Counted from the first letter of the stretch, positions 1-12,180 are shown. The stretch is 64,000 bases of DNA from Pholiota molesta (GCA_014925825.1 JACGCK010000020.1:186001-250000), one strand, 5' to 3'. Numbers and translations: made by a program. The notes: a model not told the origin generated them from the sequence alone.

Positions 1-231
1 TCTTATATAACTCGTATTACTCCTACGGGCCTCCCGGGCTACCATCGACGTCCTACGCTCTACCAACACTGACATTCCGGTGCCAAGTTGGGCAGAGAAG
101 CACGCGAAGCACCCACCATCGCTCCATATATAACTCCTGTGATCTCTTTTGACATCTTATATAGCCCCACGCTGTACGATATGTGAACAAGAATGCAACC
201 CACCCTCTCCTCTCTCAAGGACGCCCGCAGG

Positions 232-2460
232 ATGCTCTTTGAGCATCCATACACTATGCCCTTCGTGGCGCTGTGTCTGGCCGTGTATCTGTTTGCGCGG
301 TGCAGATACTTGTGCTCTTCTACTTATCAGGTAAGGATATAGTTCTTCATTCTTGGGTTTGCTAAGGAGAATATCTACGACATATAGTTGCGCCATATAC
401 CTACCATAGGGTCTTCCGGAATTATTTCGTCTTACTTCGACTCGTACCGGTATTTTCGGGAAGGACGGGAGATGATACAGGAGGGATACGAGAAGGTATA
501 TACCTTATATCCATCTCCCAGCTGAACCGTTTGAGGGATCTCAAACGTTCAAAAGTACTACGGAACAGCTTTCAAAATCCCCACAATAGGGCGATACACC
601 GTCGTCGTCAGTGGGCCGCAAATGATAGAAGACATCCGTCGCGCAAACGATGATGAGCTCTCGTTCCGGGAAGCTGCTGCGGAGGTAGCGCCGTCCATCT
701 GACGTCCATGTACGAGGTACCTGGTGCTGACTGCTGCTGTGCGTGCAGATCATCCAGACGGACTACATGCTCGGGACGGGGATCCGCCTTGAGTCTTTCC
801 ATATCGCGGTCGTTCGGACGCCTTTGACCAGAAACCTTGGACATCGTTTCCCGGACATCAAAGACGAGATTATAACTGCCTTTACAGCGTTGATACCGCC
901 TACAACAGGTAGGTACTGAGCCATTTGTTCTAGATCCAGCATCGTACTGATTCCTGGAGTAGAATGGAATACTGTCCCCGCTTTGAAAACCGTGATGAAT
1001 ATAGTTTGCAGAACGAGCAACCGTCTGTTCGTCGGGCTTCCTCTATGTGAGTATCCAAAGTCATAGCCTAGGCATGTTCTGACAAAGTCTATATGGTTCT
1101 AGGCAGAGACCCGGATTACAGACAGCTTCAGGAACAATTTGCCCTTGATGTTATCCGCGGCGCACGCACTATCAACAGGTTTCCGCAGATCTTTAGACCG
1201 TGGGTGGATTGTATCCTATTCATTTGACCCCCTGGACATTGATGTAAATCTAACTATGTAGTATCGTCGGGAGGTTCCTTACCAAAGTGCCCGGAAACAT
1301 CAAACGAGTCATCAGGCACGTCGGGCCTATCATCCAAGAACGCCTCGCGAAAAGGAACCCGGCCGGTGCAGCAGATGTGGACTCGGACGACGAAGCAGTG
1401 AGTGGCAGTATTTTTCGGCTTCAGATAATATATTGTTCACGCAGTCCGGTCGCTTTTCGACAGAACGACCTGATCTCCTGGCTTATCAGCGAAGCCCCAG
1501 AATCGCAACTGACCGTCAGAGCCCTCGCGCTCCGCGTTCTGACCGTCAACTTCGCCGCTATCCACACCACCTCGATGGTGCGTCTGACCGCCGATATCCG
1601 TTGACAACACACCGCCAATTGCGCTCTGAATTCGAACATGACAGGCGCTGACGAACGCGTTGTACGACTTGGCCGCCCACCCGGAATACGTCCAGCCGAT
1701 GCGCGAGGAGGTCGAAGCGGCGATCGCCGCCGAGGGATGGACCAAGGCCGCCATGGGGAGGATGCGCAGGGTGGACAGCTTCGTCAAGGAGTCCCAGCGG
1801 CTCGCTGTCGGCGGCTGTAAGTCACCACCACACACCCATTATTCAAGGGACGCTGAGCTGCCAATTGATTTGATTTTGACCGTGGTTGTGTATGTACGCT
1901 AGTGAGCACGAATCGCAAGGCGCTGAAGGAGTTCACGTTCTCCAATGGCGTGACTGTGCCGGCGGGCACTCTTGTAGCGGTGGCCGCTCAGTCGACGCAC
2001 GTTGACGGGGTAAGAAATATCATTTATATATCGATATTCAATGCCTGCCATCTTGACCACAAAAGCTCGTAGAACCTGTACTCAGAACCAGATAAATTCG
2101 AAGGCTTCAGATTCGCAGAGAAACGCGAAGAAGAGGGCGAAGGCCTCAAGCACCAAATGGTCGCGCTGAGCCATGAATACGTCCTCTTCGGCACTGGTCG
2201 ACACGCATGGTAACGCGCATCTCTAAACAAATACCACCTTACACCTTACACTTGCTAATATACGCTTTTCTTTTTTTGTGGGGGGGTTCAGCCCGGGACG
2301 ATTCTTCGCCGTCAACGAGCTCAAGGCGATGCTCTCGCATATCTTGTTGACTTACGATGTCAAGATCCCGGATGACGGCCCCCGGCCCCCGAACATCTGG
2401 TACCAGGCCGCTTGTTCTCCGAACCCCACTGCGAAGGTGATGTTCAGAAAGCGTGTATAA
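232..2460 (+). CDS. Cytochrome P450 monooxygenase (multi-exon)
   Basis: Heme-thiolate monooxygenase, probably ER-anchored, that would oxidise a small hydrophobic substrate with electrons from a P450 reductase. Read across about ten introns, it shows a hydrophobic N-terminus from the ATG at 232 and an IPTIGSSGIISS motif in exon 2 (from 388, after a 57-nt intron at 331-387). The exon at about 545 encodes YYGTAFKIPT. The I-helix region NFAAIHTTSM sits near 1550, the K-helix ExxR in VKESQRL near 1790, and the heme loop FGTGRHACPGRFFA spans the last intron (about 2190-2300). The intron splits the heme-ligand Cys codon (tg|c). Everything a working enzyme needs appears present. The sequence resembles the fungal ent-kaurene-oxidase-like/CYP5150-type families, but subfamily and substrate cannot be assigned. 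It converges with the DUF262 gene downstream. Confidence 0.9.
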
Positions 2461-2761
2461 CGTACTGCGTACATAACATTTTGAATGCGATTTTTTGTGT
2501 TTCTCGCCGACTTGAAGTATATGACATGCCTTGCTTATACAGGTGTTTTACAACTAGTATGGTTTCATTATATAAATTGTCGAAATTCATGGGGTCATGC
2601 ATGACAGGAGTGCGCTGAAGTATTATTTGGAAATTGGAAATAAGAATATTTTGTATAATGAAGCGTAAAGACTATATAGAAAGCACGGAAACATAAGAGG
2701 ATTCACGTATCAATAAAATAAAAAAAACAGCAACGATGGGCAATCCAACATCCACAAAGCT

Positions 2762-5202
2762 CTATCTTGGAGGCCGCCTCCCAGACGGGCTGCGCGGTCG
2801 TGGATCAGGGTATCCACCACTCTCTCGACGACTGCGGTCGCGCTCGTCGTAATGTCTCGGATATCGCTCGCGGTCTTTGTCCCTGCTCCGCTCTCGCTGC
2901 CTGTCTCTGCTGTCTCTGTCACCTCTAGGCCGCTCTCTGTCTCTGTCCCTATCCCTATCCCTGTCCCTCTCACGGTCCCAGTCGCGGTCCCTTTCTCTGT
3001 CCTTGGTCCGGTCCCTATCCGCACCCCGATGTACCGAATCACTACTGCTGCTCGCGCTCGGCGGGGGTAGCGGCAGGTTACCCGGCCGCATCGCCGCCGA
3101 CGACCCCGCGCGCATGGAATACGGATCGACAGGCGAGTGCTGCAGTGGCGGTCTGCCGCCGGACACGTACGCGTTGCCATTCGCCATCGCCACCGCCGCG
3201 GCGAGGTTATCGGAGAACTGGCTGTACGGCTGCGTCGGCGAGGGCAGCATCTGCGGGTTGGGCATACCATCATGGGCGCGCAGCGCACGCGGGCCGGTCG
3301 GGGTCTGCAGCGCCCGCGCGGCCTGGTTCTGCGCGGCGGCGGCTTTGGCCTGCTGTAAGGCGGCCATGCGGTTGATAGGCGCGGGTCGCGGGGCAGGAAG
3401 CTGGGTCGGCGAGGCGATGGGTTCGGCTTTTACGCGAGGGACGGGGGTGGAAGGCTTGGGTTTTGGTTTTGCGATGGTCGGCTTCTTGGGCTTGGGCTGA
3501 TAGGTGTGGTCTGCGCCCCCTTCGTCGTCGACGTCCATTTCGCTGTCTTCGACCGTTTCTCTTGCTGGCCGCTTCCGTTTCAACCCTAGCTTGCTTTTCG
3601 CACTGGTCGCGGGTCCGCCTTTATCCCCTGCGATCTTCTTCGGCACCCAGCCGCTGATGAAATCCAGGATCGTCTTCGTGACGCGCGTGTTCAAGCGCAC
3701 ATCGACGTGCTCAGAGCGCACCGCCGCCCGCATCTCCGCAATACCAGCCGAGATCTGCGCCAAGCTGCTCGTGTCCTTGTTGCGGGAGATGATGAGCACG
3801 ATGCCGATGAATTCGACGGGCGAGATCTTCGGCGGGCTCGCGAATACCTTCTTCAGTTTGTCGTCCTGCACCATCTCGGCGAACACGCGAAACGTGTCCT
3901 GTATCGCACGTTCCGTTTCGGGATTTAGAGGCTCTTCGATGTTGAGCCATTTCTCGAGCTTGGACATGGTGACCAGGGTCCATTTGAGTTCCGAATAGGT
4001 GTCGATGCAGTAGAGTGATAAGGCGATTCCACGGAAGTCGCTCCCGCGAGAGCGGTCCCACAGAAGATGTGTCGGGCCCAGCCAACCGTCGCCATTCAGG
4101 TATTCGTTTTGCAGATCGCGAATGAGATCCGTACGAGGGGTTTTGATCACTTGGAGCTTTTCTGCAAATCGGACATGAGGCGGGCGTGCGTCAAGTTCAG
4201 TTGGAGCATCATGTACGTACCTGCAGGGGTCAATGCCATGCCCAATTGCACCCTCTTTTGAAAAGTTCCAGCGGTGTTGGATTACTAACGGAGCAGATAG
4301 CTCACCTGGAAGATCTCTCGCTCGTCAGAATCTGTGATATCTTGATATTCGACGCATACGATCTGCTTATTCGCAAATATTTTCCGGTACTTTTCGGGCA
4401 TGAGCTTTCGCTTTCTTGTCGATGTATCGAGGTCTGTATAGTATAGCTTTTCACCAGAGATGCTGTTGCCCAACAGTGAGTTTATCAGTCCGAAGCAAGA
4501 AAGTAAATCTGGGACATACGGATCCTTGTCTAAAAAATGAACACCTTGTAAGTCAAATCTAGCAGTGGGTGTTTCGAAGGTAGTGCTTACGCGGAATCTG
4601 AAACGATGAGATGAGGGCAGTTCAATAAGAAGAGTAAGCAACTCACCTCGCCTCCCATGAACCTTTCAAAATTCTAATCAGTAGCCCGCGAAAAGAAAAG
4701 AAGGGTTTTGGACTCACCTCCGGATGGACGTCAATCTTTGTTTACCATCGATGCAAGTCCTGGTTTCAGAACCATCTTCCATCACATTTACGGCGAAGAT
4801 AACAGGTGGGATATAGAAATTTCTGAAGACAGAGTCAATAAGCCCTATCTGCTTAGCTTCCGACCAGACGACGTCTAAGCAGCTGCCAATCAGACATTAT
4901 GCAGCGTAGAACTGGTCGAGAAGACTGACCTCGTTGGTAATCCGCTTCCAAGTATATGTCGCAGCTATGAATCTGGTCTACAGCAGATATTCAGGTTAAA
5001 AACACGTTCAGACGCGAGAAGACGTACCATAGAGCGCCTGAGCGGTGTAAGTAGTGGCTCGGGGGACTTTCAGTGCATTCCTGACTCGCCACCCCGTTCT
5101 GACGTTGGAGGCCGTCTTTTTCCCTCGTTTTGCCGTCGAGTCTGCGTATTCCTCCTCGCTTTCGAGGTCTGTGAGATCCGAGAATTCATCATCGGAAGCC
5201 AT
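2762..5202 (-). CDS. DUF262 (GmrSD N-terminal-like) protein with RD/RE-rich tail
   Basis: Start ATG at 5202-5200 (MASDDEFSDL), followed by an acidic leader and a basic patch. Several small exons then encode a DUF262 core: TTYTAQALYG, YLEADYQRG, EAKQIGLIDSVFRNFYIPP and IDGKQRLTSI (the DGQQR-like ParB/Srx-fold signature) between about 5050 and 4690. A long last exon (4150-2762) continues with DLIRDLQNEYLNGDGWLGPT and a helical region. A low-complexity second half follows: an acidic/Lys patch, Pro/Ala-rich sequence, then dense Arg-Asp/Arg-Glu dipeptides (about 3030-2830) ending RRPPR. In prokaryotes DUF262 is the nuclease/NTPase part of GmrSD-type restriction. In fungi its role is unknown, and the RD/RE tail suggests an RNA- or chromatin-associated nuclear protein (inference). 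It diverges from MAD1 across about 160 bp. Confidence 0.8.
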
Positions 5203-5365
5203 GTCATGTAACGGAGTAAAGGAGTGTGCACAAACCCAACACAAATCCCTACAAACCTTGGCACAAACAGTCGTGAGCAATGTCTAACCCTAACCATGGC
5301 ATTCAGGTTGCACCTATTCGCAACCACAATCTTCGTTCTAATAGGATCCCTTCTGACGACGACAA

Positions 5366-7844
5366 ATGAATGGTGACCAATTCAAAACCCCATTGAACAA
5401 ATTCCGAGCGGAAGGTTCATCACTGCGCTCAACAGCGATCAAGCGCGACTCCCTAGCAGCAGAGTTGGAACGAGGCAAGTTTCGTGCCACCACGCAAGTG
5501 CTAGACTCATTATTACATATAGACCCACAGTTATCCTCTGCGAAACGCCAACAACGCACCCAAGTCTTCACGTCCTCTGTCTCGCATGCCAGTCTCGAAC
5601 GGCAGCTTCTGGCTGCGCAAACAGCGAAATTAGAGCTTGAGACAAAGTTGAGAGAGAAGGAGCTGCTTGTTGAAAGGCTGGAAAGGGACAGACGTTGGTT
5701 TGCAGACCGGGAGAAGGAGGAACGCGAAGAAAAGGAACGCGAACGCGAGACTCATGACGAAGCAAAGGTGTGTGGCTTGATTTCGTTCACATTTTGTGTT
5801 GAACATGTCTATAGCGCAAGTCCGACTCTGACAATCGCTCCTTACGAGCCTCTAACTCTGCTCTCCAAGAAGAGCTTGCTGACTTGAAGGATGAACATGA
5901 ATCTCTGTCGCGTAGCGCGAACCAGACGATCGCTTCGCAAAAGGCTCAGATCACATCATTGTCCCACCAGAACTCACTTCTGCAGGATGAACTCGAACAA
6001 TACAAACAAATAGCGCAGAAAAGAGACATTGCCTTCGAGGAACTCCAATCACGGTATGACGAGCTCAGCCTAGGAAAGGAGGCGAACGAGCGGCGTGCAA
6101 CTGAAGAAGAAAGCATGAATATCGTGCGAGAAGAACTACACCGCCAAGCTAATTACCTTCGCACCCTCGAAACTACAAATGCCAAATTGACTTCCGAACT
6201 AAACCACCTACGCGAACGCCAGACAAGCGTTGAAGTCTTGCGGGAAGAAAAACGAGGTCTAGAACAGAGGGTGAAGATGCTTGAAGAATTGCGAACCAAG
6301 GTAGTCCAGTTGGAGGCAGAAGTGGCCGCAGGGAGAAAGGAGCGAGAAGAGTGGTATGCCGATGATTTCCCTTATCGAGGAGCAACTCATAATTCTTATT
6401 TACTTATTTCTTCGTATATAGGGCGAATAAATCAGCGGAAACGAAGCCGTCTAATACACCAATATCCGTCACTCAAACCCTATCTGAGCTCCGGCTGTCG
6501 CATGCAAAACTACTAGAAGATCACGGCGCTACCATAGCTCTTCTCAAGCAACGCGAAGCACAGCTCGCCGACCTCGAAGATCAAGAAGTTCAAGCACAAA
6601 AACGAATAGTCTCATTGGAACAAGAACTCAAAGTTGCGAGGGAGAAAATTGGACGAGAGGAAACCCGGGCACTACTGGCGGAGCATGAAGTTACGTTCTT
6701 GCAAGCTCTTGTTGTCAGTATATGTCACTCCCTCATCCTCTCATATCCGTCCTGATTTTTCCAGGCGAGTTACAACGCTGAGGAGGTCCAATTAGACGAT
6801 GCCCATATCGATGCTACGAAGACGGAGCGGATCTACCAGCTCGAAACTATCCTACAGGAATACAAGAGCACAAACGAACAACTCATGACCGAAATCGACG
6901 CTCTAGGCGGAAGTGCTTCTACACTAGGTCAAGGACGTACTCTTTCTGCCGAGGTCGAGAAAGAGCGGCTCGAGAAGCTAGCTGCGCAGCAAGGTAACGT
7001 CGGCCCTATATTTCTAACCTACCAGTTGCCTTAAACCCATATCTACTTCCAGAACTCCAGAACGCAGAAATCGAAATGAAGCAGAACGTCGATAAAATCG
7101 AAGAACTGGAGCAAACCCTCTTCGAATTGCGGGGCGAGATCGCTGGTGGGCGCCACGTACCTCCGGGTGTGCGCGTCCTTTCGATGCAGGACAATCCCGA
7201 ACAACAGTGGTTTGATCTCCGTCAAGCTGCCTTGGACCGGTTGAAGGGCGAAAACGAGGCCCTGATGAAACGGTTGAAGGAGCTGGAGGAGAGTGGGGCG
7301 CGGGGTGGCGGTGAGCAGGGGCATGGGGAGGAATTGGTCCCCCGGGAGAGCTGGGAACTGGTGAATAAGGAAAAGCTGGAGCTGCAGGAAACCGTGAAGC
7401 AAAAGGAGAAACGGCTCTTGAGGCTACAACAGGTAAGTTTCTGCCAATCAAAGAATCTGCGACTCGGTGCCAATGCATTCTAATATTTACGTCTCTGCTC
7501 TATAGATATTCACCTCGAAAAGCGCTGAGTTCCGTGAAGCCATCGCATCAATCCTGGGGCTGAAGCTCGCATTCTACCCCAATGGCCAGATCCGCGTCAC
7601 CTCGATGTTCGATCTTGATGCCTCGTTCATCTTCCAACCTACATCGCGAACCGAGGGCGCGCGTATGCAGCTTGTCGCGCAGGGCGAGGGGGGGCCACAG
7701 GATCTACCGAGCCTTATGGAATATTGGATTGAGAAGGAGCAGTGTACGGCCGGATTCCTGGCCAGCGTCACGCTGGAGTGTTATGACAAGTCGAAGCGGG
7801 AGATGGCAGCGCAGCAGCAACAAGAACATGGAAGGGATTCCTAA
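5366..7844 (+). CDS. MAD1: Spindle assembly checkpoint protein Mad1
   Basis: Mad1 recruits Mad2 to unattached kinetochores and nuclear pores and templates its conversion to the inhibitor of Cdc20/APC. The ATG at 5366 opens a basic head (MNGDQFKTPLNKFRAEGSSL), followed by hundreds of residues of heptad-rich, Glu/Lys/Gln/Leu coiled coil over several exons. The diagnostic part is the C-terminus: KRLLRLQQ at about 7410-7434, an intron, then IFTSKSAEFREAIASILG and FYPNGQIRVTSMF (7505-7610). This is the conserved Mad1 CTD (RWD-like fold). The final exon ends ...QQEHGRDS. Introns lie near 5768, 6356, 6717, 6994 and 7433. Total length of about 780 residues is normal for Mad1. The usual Arg-Leu-Lys Bub1-binding triplet reads Arg-Leu-Gln here. 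Confidence 0.9.
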
Positions 7845-8202
7845 TCATTCTGATCATTCACCCCGTCTTCCCTGTTCCCGCTAGGCTCACTCCAGTTGGA
7901 ACTAACTCGGGATACACGCGTCGTTTTTCTATTTATATTGTCGATGGTGGTGATTTTCGTGGTAACGTTGTACGCAAGTTCTACGTCTAGAAATAATATC
8001 GTGCTTACGCCGGTTAATAATGTGCTATCGGCTATGGGCATACTTACCTCGGGCCCCACTTCGGCGATGAATGCTACCAGGGATGCAATTATAATGTCAA
8101 TGGTCAGGGCAGGGTCAGGGTAAAGATGTATAAAACCTGTCGCGCTCATGGTGAGGTATTATCAACTCAACGACCTCATTTCTTCAAACCTAGAACTTCA
8201 CA

Positions 8203-8965
8203 ATGTCAACAGGTGAATTTCCACAAGTGTTCAAATCAATTCATTATAGGACTGACATCATTTCAAAATAGTCACTTGCGGAAGCCTTGTGCCCCTCGCC
8301 TCCCAAGAAGGAAAAGGAGACGCTGTGGCTGAATTCCTCCTCGGCGGCTATGGTCTCGTCCAAGCAGAGCCCGAGACCCTACAATGGTACGCGATGAAAT
8401 TGGAAGGCACCTCCCCAGCGGTGTACGATATCTTCGACACCTTCCCCAGCCAAGAGGGCCGCAAAGCCCACTTCGACGGCCCCATTCCCAACGCCCTAAT
8501 GCAACATGGCCCGAGCCTCCTGAGTGTGGGACCGGATATCAACAAGATCATGGTCGACATCGTATCGAGCAAGGTCACTAAAGCGGGCGAGGGCCAGAAG
8601 GCGGGCCTCACCGTGGGCTCGCGGGTGCTGTTCACAGCCAAACCAGAGAAGAAGCAGGCTGTGAGAGAGTCCTTGATTGTGGGTGATGCTGCGCTTTTTA
8701 TTGCTCTCCGTTACTGATTTGGAGGCATCAGAATACGCTTGCTCTGATCGAGGGCGAAGGGCGGGCTGTCGCGTGGTACGGCATCCATTTCACTGGCACA
8801 GACAACTTTGGCGCCATTAGCTTCTTCTCCAGCGAGGAGGATCGCCAGGCGCATCTCGAGGGCGCCACTGTATCTGCTGCAGCGGCCTCTGCTGAGGAGT
8901 TTTTAATAGCTCCTCCGACTTCGGTCAAATTCGAGGTTTTGGCAGCTCACGTCACCACGGTATGA
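8203..8965 (+). CDS. Duplicated dimeric alpha/beta-barrel (ABM/Dabb-like) protein
   Basis: Three exons: 8203-8212, 8272-8660 and 8732-8965. The short first exon (ATG TCA ACA G) joins to give MSTVTCGSLVPLASQEGKGD. The protein is about 210 residues with two related halves. The first has LQWYAMKLEGTSPAVYDIFD then SQEGRKAHFDG; the second has VAWYGIHFTGTDNFGAISFF then SSEEDRQAHLEG. This is the pattern of a tandem antibiotic-biosynthesis-monooxygenase/Dabb-type ferredoxin-like barrel, so one chain could form the whole barrel. Such proteins range from heme-free monooxygenases to stress proteins. No substrate or metal motif is evident, so enzymatic activity is not claimed. Unknown role. Confidence 0.7.
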
Positions 8966-9219
8966 TTATACGAGAAAACTTGAAAGACCTCGATTCCTCC
9001 CAACCATATTTTTATTCCATCCTTTGTACACTGTCTGTAAATGAACGCTAGATCTAACCATGTGATGCCGAAGACCCTTACTTTTTAGTACACGCCACTG
9101 AAGCAAGGCATATCGATTCATTTAAATAGAAGACTCGTTTGATTAGGGGCTACCTCAAGGCTACCTTTAAAAGAAAGATCCCAAGTTATTAACCTTAACA
9201 TTACTCTTGCCTGCACAAC

Positions 9220-9990
9220 ATGACGTCCAGCAAAGCTCCAGAGAAGGAAAACCGTGTTTTTCATTTCCATGATCACCTTTCCAGCTACACACCACATCTC
9301 GACGGCACCGACAGATTTCCAGCAATCGAGGTCGTGGAACCTGATAAAGTACTTACCAAAGTGCTCTGCATGATCTGTGGACTGCATACCGAGAACTGGG
9401 GGACCATCGACGAGGTTGACGATGCGATCGCACTCGCACAGAAATGGGACGCACCGGGACCGCTCTGCATCATTCGGAGTGCTATCACGGCGCCTATGTT
9501 TCTCTCGGAGCCACTACGACTATATGCAATCGCCACAAAATTCGGGTGGGACGAAGAAGCTCGAATTGCAGCTACACAGACCCTAAGCCTGAATCTATAC
9601 GATGAGGAAAATCGGTCAGCTCTCGAACGAATACCCTCGCGTTTGTTGATGACCCTTTTTCGCCTACACCGCTCGCGCAGGGACGCCTTCAAACGACTGT
9701 TAGACGGGGATGGGGGCCTTTTTGAAGCCGGAAATTCCGCAAAATGCTTGTGCCCTGGGTGTGGAGAGCTGACGGATAATCATACTTGGCGCGAGCTAAA
9801 GGCAAGAATGTTCATGGAGATGGATAAAAGGCCGCTTGGAAATACTCTGTGCGGGCTGGAGATGGAGGAATGGCCAGAGGCAATTGCTTGTTGGGAGGCA
9901 AAGTGCAAACATTGTGGAAGATTGAATTATGACAAATTGGAAACGCTTCGAGATATCAAGCGATGCATAGATACACTTCCGCTGTTTTGA
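9220..9990 (+). CDS. BTB-associated C-terminal region protein, BTB domain absent
   Basis: Intronless, 256 residues, ATG at 9220. I recognise the layout of the region that normally follows a BTB/POZ domain in Agaricomycete proteins: a helical stretch PLRLYAIATKFGWDEEARIA, then LYDEENRSALERIPSRLL and LFRLHRSRRDAFKRLLDG. A Cys/His cluster follows (CLCPGCGELTDNH) and a late CKHCGR pair. The usual N-terminal BTB domain is not evident; the first 60 residues are short and polar. It may be a truncated paralogue or a free-standing member. In this family the Cys pairs probably bind zinc (inference). Function unknown. Confidence 0.6.
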   Translation: MTSSKAPEKENRVFHFHDHLSSYTPHLDGTDRFPAIEVVEPDKVLTKVLCMICGLHTENWGTIDEVDDAIALAQKWDAPGPLCIIRSAITAPMFLSEPLRLYAIATKFGWDEEARIAATQTLSLNLYDEENRSALERIPSRLLMTLFRLHRSRRDAFKRLLDGDGGLFEAGNSAKCLCPGCGELTDNHTWRELKARMFMEMDKRPLGNTLCGLEMEEWPEAIACWEAKCKHCGRLNYDKLETLRDIKRCIDTLPLF

Positions 9991-10360
9991 TTTTATACTA
10001 TCTACGTAAAGCGACGGTACTCTTTTATTGGTACATGTACGAGCTAGGATTTAAATTGATTTTTGATATATACAGGAAGTGACAAATCAAATAAAAGACG
10101 TGAAGGACCACTTCCCTTACCGAGATATTAGACTATGCTATCCGTACATCGCCTGGCGAATTGTGGCATGCAACAGTGGCCATGCGTGCCGATGAGGTAT
10201 TACCATAATAGGCTAATCCGAATCGCGTGAGCGTCACATCACATGCAGTGACTACACGCCCAACGGTGACCTCTGCCATAATCGGCGTCGCAACGAAGAC
10301 AATACGAAAAGCTTCACTACACTTCCTTTCGTTCCATAACCTCTACCAATACCCTTGGAG

Positions 10361-11406
10361 ATGGACTCACCCATCACCTCCCTTGATTCATCTTCAAGTC
10401 CCCCTCCATCCCAACGACGAGATCCACCAGCATATCGCGCATGCGCGACATGTAAAAAGCTCGCCATCCCTCCCTATATCAGAATGGTGAACTGCGAACG
10501 GTGCCGGGCAGTGAAGAGAAACCAGAAGAAGAGGCAATTGGAACAAAAACTGGAGAAACAGGCTCTATACACGAAAACATTTCGGAATGACATGGACGAT
10601 TCGTCAAGCCCAGCACCCGATCCTCAGCCCCCAAAGTCAGGCCTCAAGGAGAACAAGCACACTGGAAACGCGCATGCGCACGCGCAGCCTGTTAAACGGA
10701 CGACATCGAAGGCGCTACACGAGCTCGAGGGCGATGCGCAGAACGCGGCGATGAAGCAGATGAAGAAGCGCATAAATGTCCTTGCTCAAGCTAGCAAAGG
10801 GGTTGGAAATACGGCAGTGGCGCATACACTTGGGACTTCTCACTCTGTTCGTCGCCTTCTTCTATCTCCCTTTGACGAAGCTCTTACCCATTCAATGTAG
10901 TCGCCAGGCGGCAAGGAATATCAGACAGCCACTGCTCTATACGACTCTTTGAAGAAACGATTGGCGAACACCACAACCACGCTGAATAGACTCAAATTTA
11001 ACGGCTTTCATGCTATTGTGTTTGTCTCTACCATCGACCACCTCAAACGCGTTGAGCTGGTGGCGAACGACCTGCGTAAAATCGTCCGACTTCCTTTCGA
11101 GTACGTCTTCCCTTCCCGACTCAGTCCGCTATAACAGACGCCGACGGTAACGAACGTCATTTCGACAGCCACGCAAAACCGAACCATACGTACGACTTCA
11201 AAACCATGGCGCGCACCGTAACCTTCCAATGCACCTGCCTTGGCCACAAGTCTGTCTCTGCGGATGCTCGGCTTATGGGTGCAGCCCCGCGAGTGAGCAT
11301 GCCCAAGCTCTGTGGTGGCACCGTCACTGTTACGGCTGTCGATGATCGCCGTCATCCTCTCAAAATTCTTGGACAGAGAATCACCGTTCGGGTTGAACAC
11401 AAGTAG
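10361..11406 (+). CDS. Unknown protein with an N-terminal Cys-pair motif
   Basis: The ATG at 10361 gives MDSPITSLDSSSS. Residues around 25-55 contain YRACATCKKLAIPPYIRMV followed by NCERCRAVKRNQKKRQ, two CxxC pairs that could bind one zinc, then a basic stretch. After a Pro/Ser-rich linker and an amphipathic segment (MKQMKKRINVLAQA), an intron near 10850-10900 and a second at about 11101-11137 lead to a C-terminal part. It ends KILGQRITVRVEHK with stop 11404-11406. The spacing CATCK..CERC with a following Arg/Lys run resembles a degenerate zinc-binding DNA/RNA contact motif, but I do not recognise the family. No neighbour clarifies its role. Confidence 0.65.
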
Positions 11407-11944
11407 CTCTACTACTTTTTGACGCTGGACTCTCTACACTACTTGTTCACGCTCTTTTTGTCCCGGTTACCCTAAAGATCTCTCTTCTCTGCAGTAATTC
11501 TTATTCTAAACCATTATGTGCTATATTTACACTCTTGTCGCAAAGGCTTTTGTCCGATGATAATTTTTTGATAGTTTTATGCAACATACATACATGCTTA
11601 TCATATCAAAGATATGAACAGAGGACGGGTTTTGATGGCAGCCTTAATTACGTAATAGTGGCTGTGCCTCAGCGTGCGCGCGGTGCGTGTCTGTGCGTGT
11701 TCGCAAATCTTATCTGCACGTTCGTTGGCTGCACGTCTTTCCAACGTCGCATCCTCCAAATACCCTGCAAATACCTCAGTCTGAGCTGATAACTGATAAC
11801 TATAAAATTGGTAAGTACAGTAACAAGTGTATTGTGATACAGACCACTAACAAATACCTAAGACACTTTTGAGACACTTCAGAGTAAACCTATTCTTATC
11901 TTCAAAAGAGGGTAGATAAATTAAATATGAGTAGCCTATAAAGT

Positions 11945-12180
11945 GGGCCAGGGCGAAGCTCTGGCCCTAAAATTCTCAGAAGTATATACATGGGAAGTTT
12001 TGAAGTGGTTAAAATAGTAAATTAGTAGCAAGGATTGTTGCAATTCAGTATTTTCTTTTTGGAAGAATGGGCCAGGGCGAAGCTCTGGCCCAAAATTTCT
12101 CAGAAGTAAAATATAATGGAAAGTTTTGAATTGATTAAAGTGGTAACTTAATAGGAGAGTTGCGTACTTCAGTATTATTT
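11945..12180. repeat. 124-bp tandem repeat with GGGCCAG hairpin, two copies
   Basis: Two copies start at 11945 and 12069. Each opens with a 23-nt inverted repeat whose arms are GGGCCAG and CTGGCCC around a GGCGAAGCT loop. A shared AT-rich tail follows (tctcagaagta, then ggaagttttgaa), ending near ttcagtatt. The tails are diverged. No coding potential. Confidence 0.7.

Noticed and set aside
2852..3500. Plus-strand open frames rich in Ser/Leu/Arg opposite the DUF262 gene
   Set aside because: They are the antisense of the Arg-Asp/Glu repeat tail; the minus strand has the recognisable domain and splice structure.
7896..8123. Short frame with a hydrophobic helix after MAD1
   Set aside because: It lacks an ATG at its start and lies in the MAD1 3' flank; no homology or splice context.
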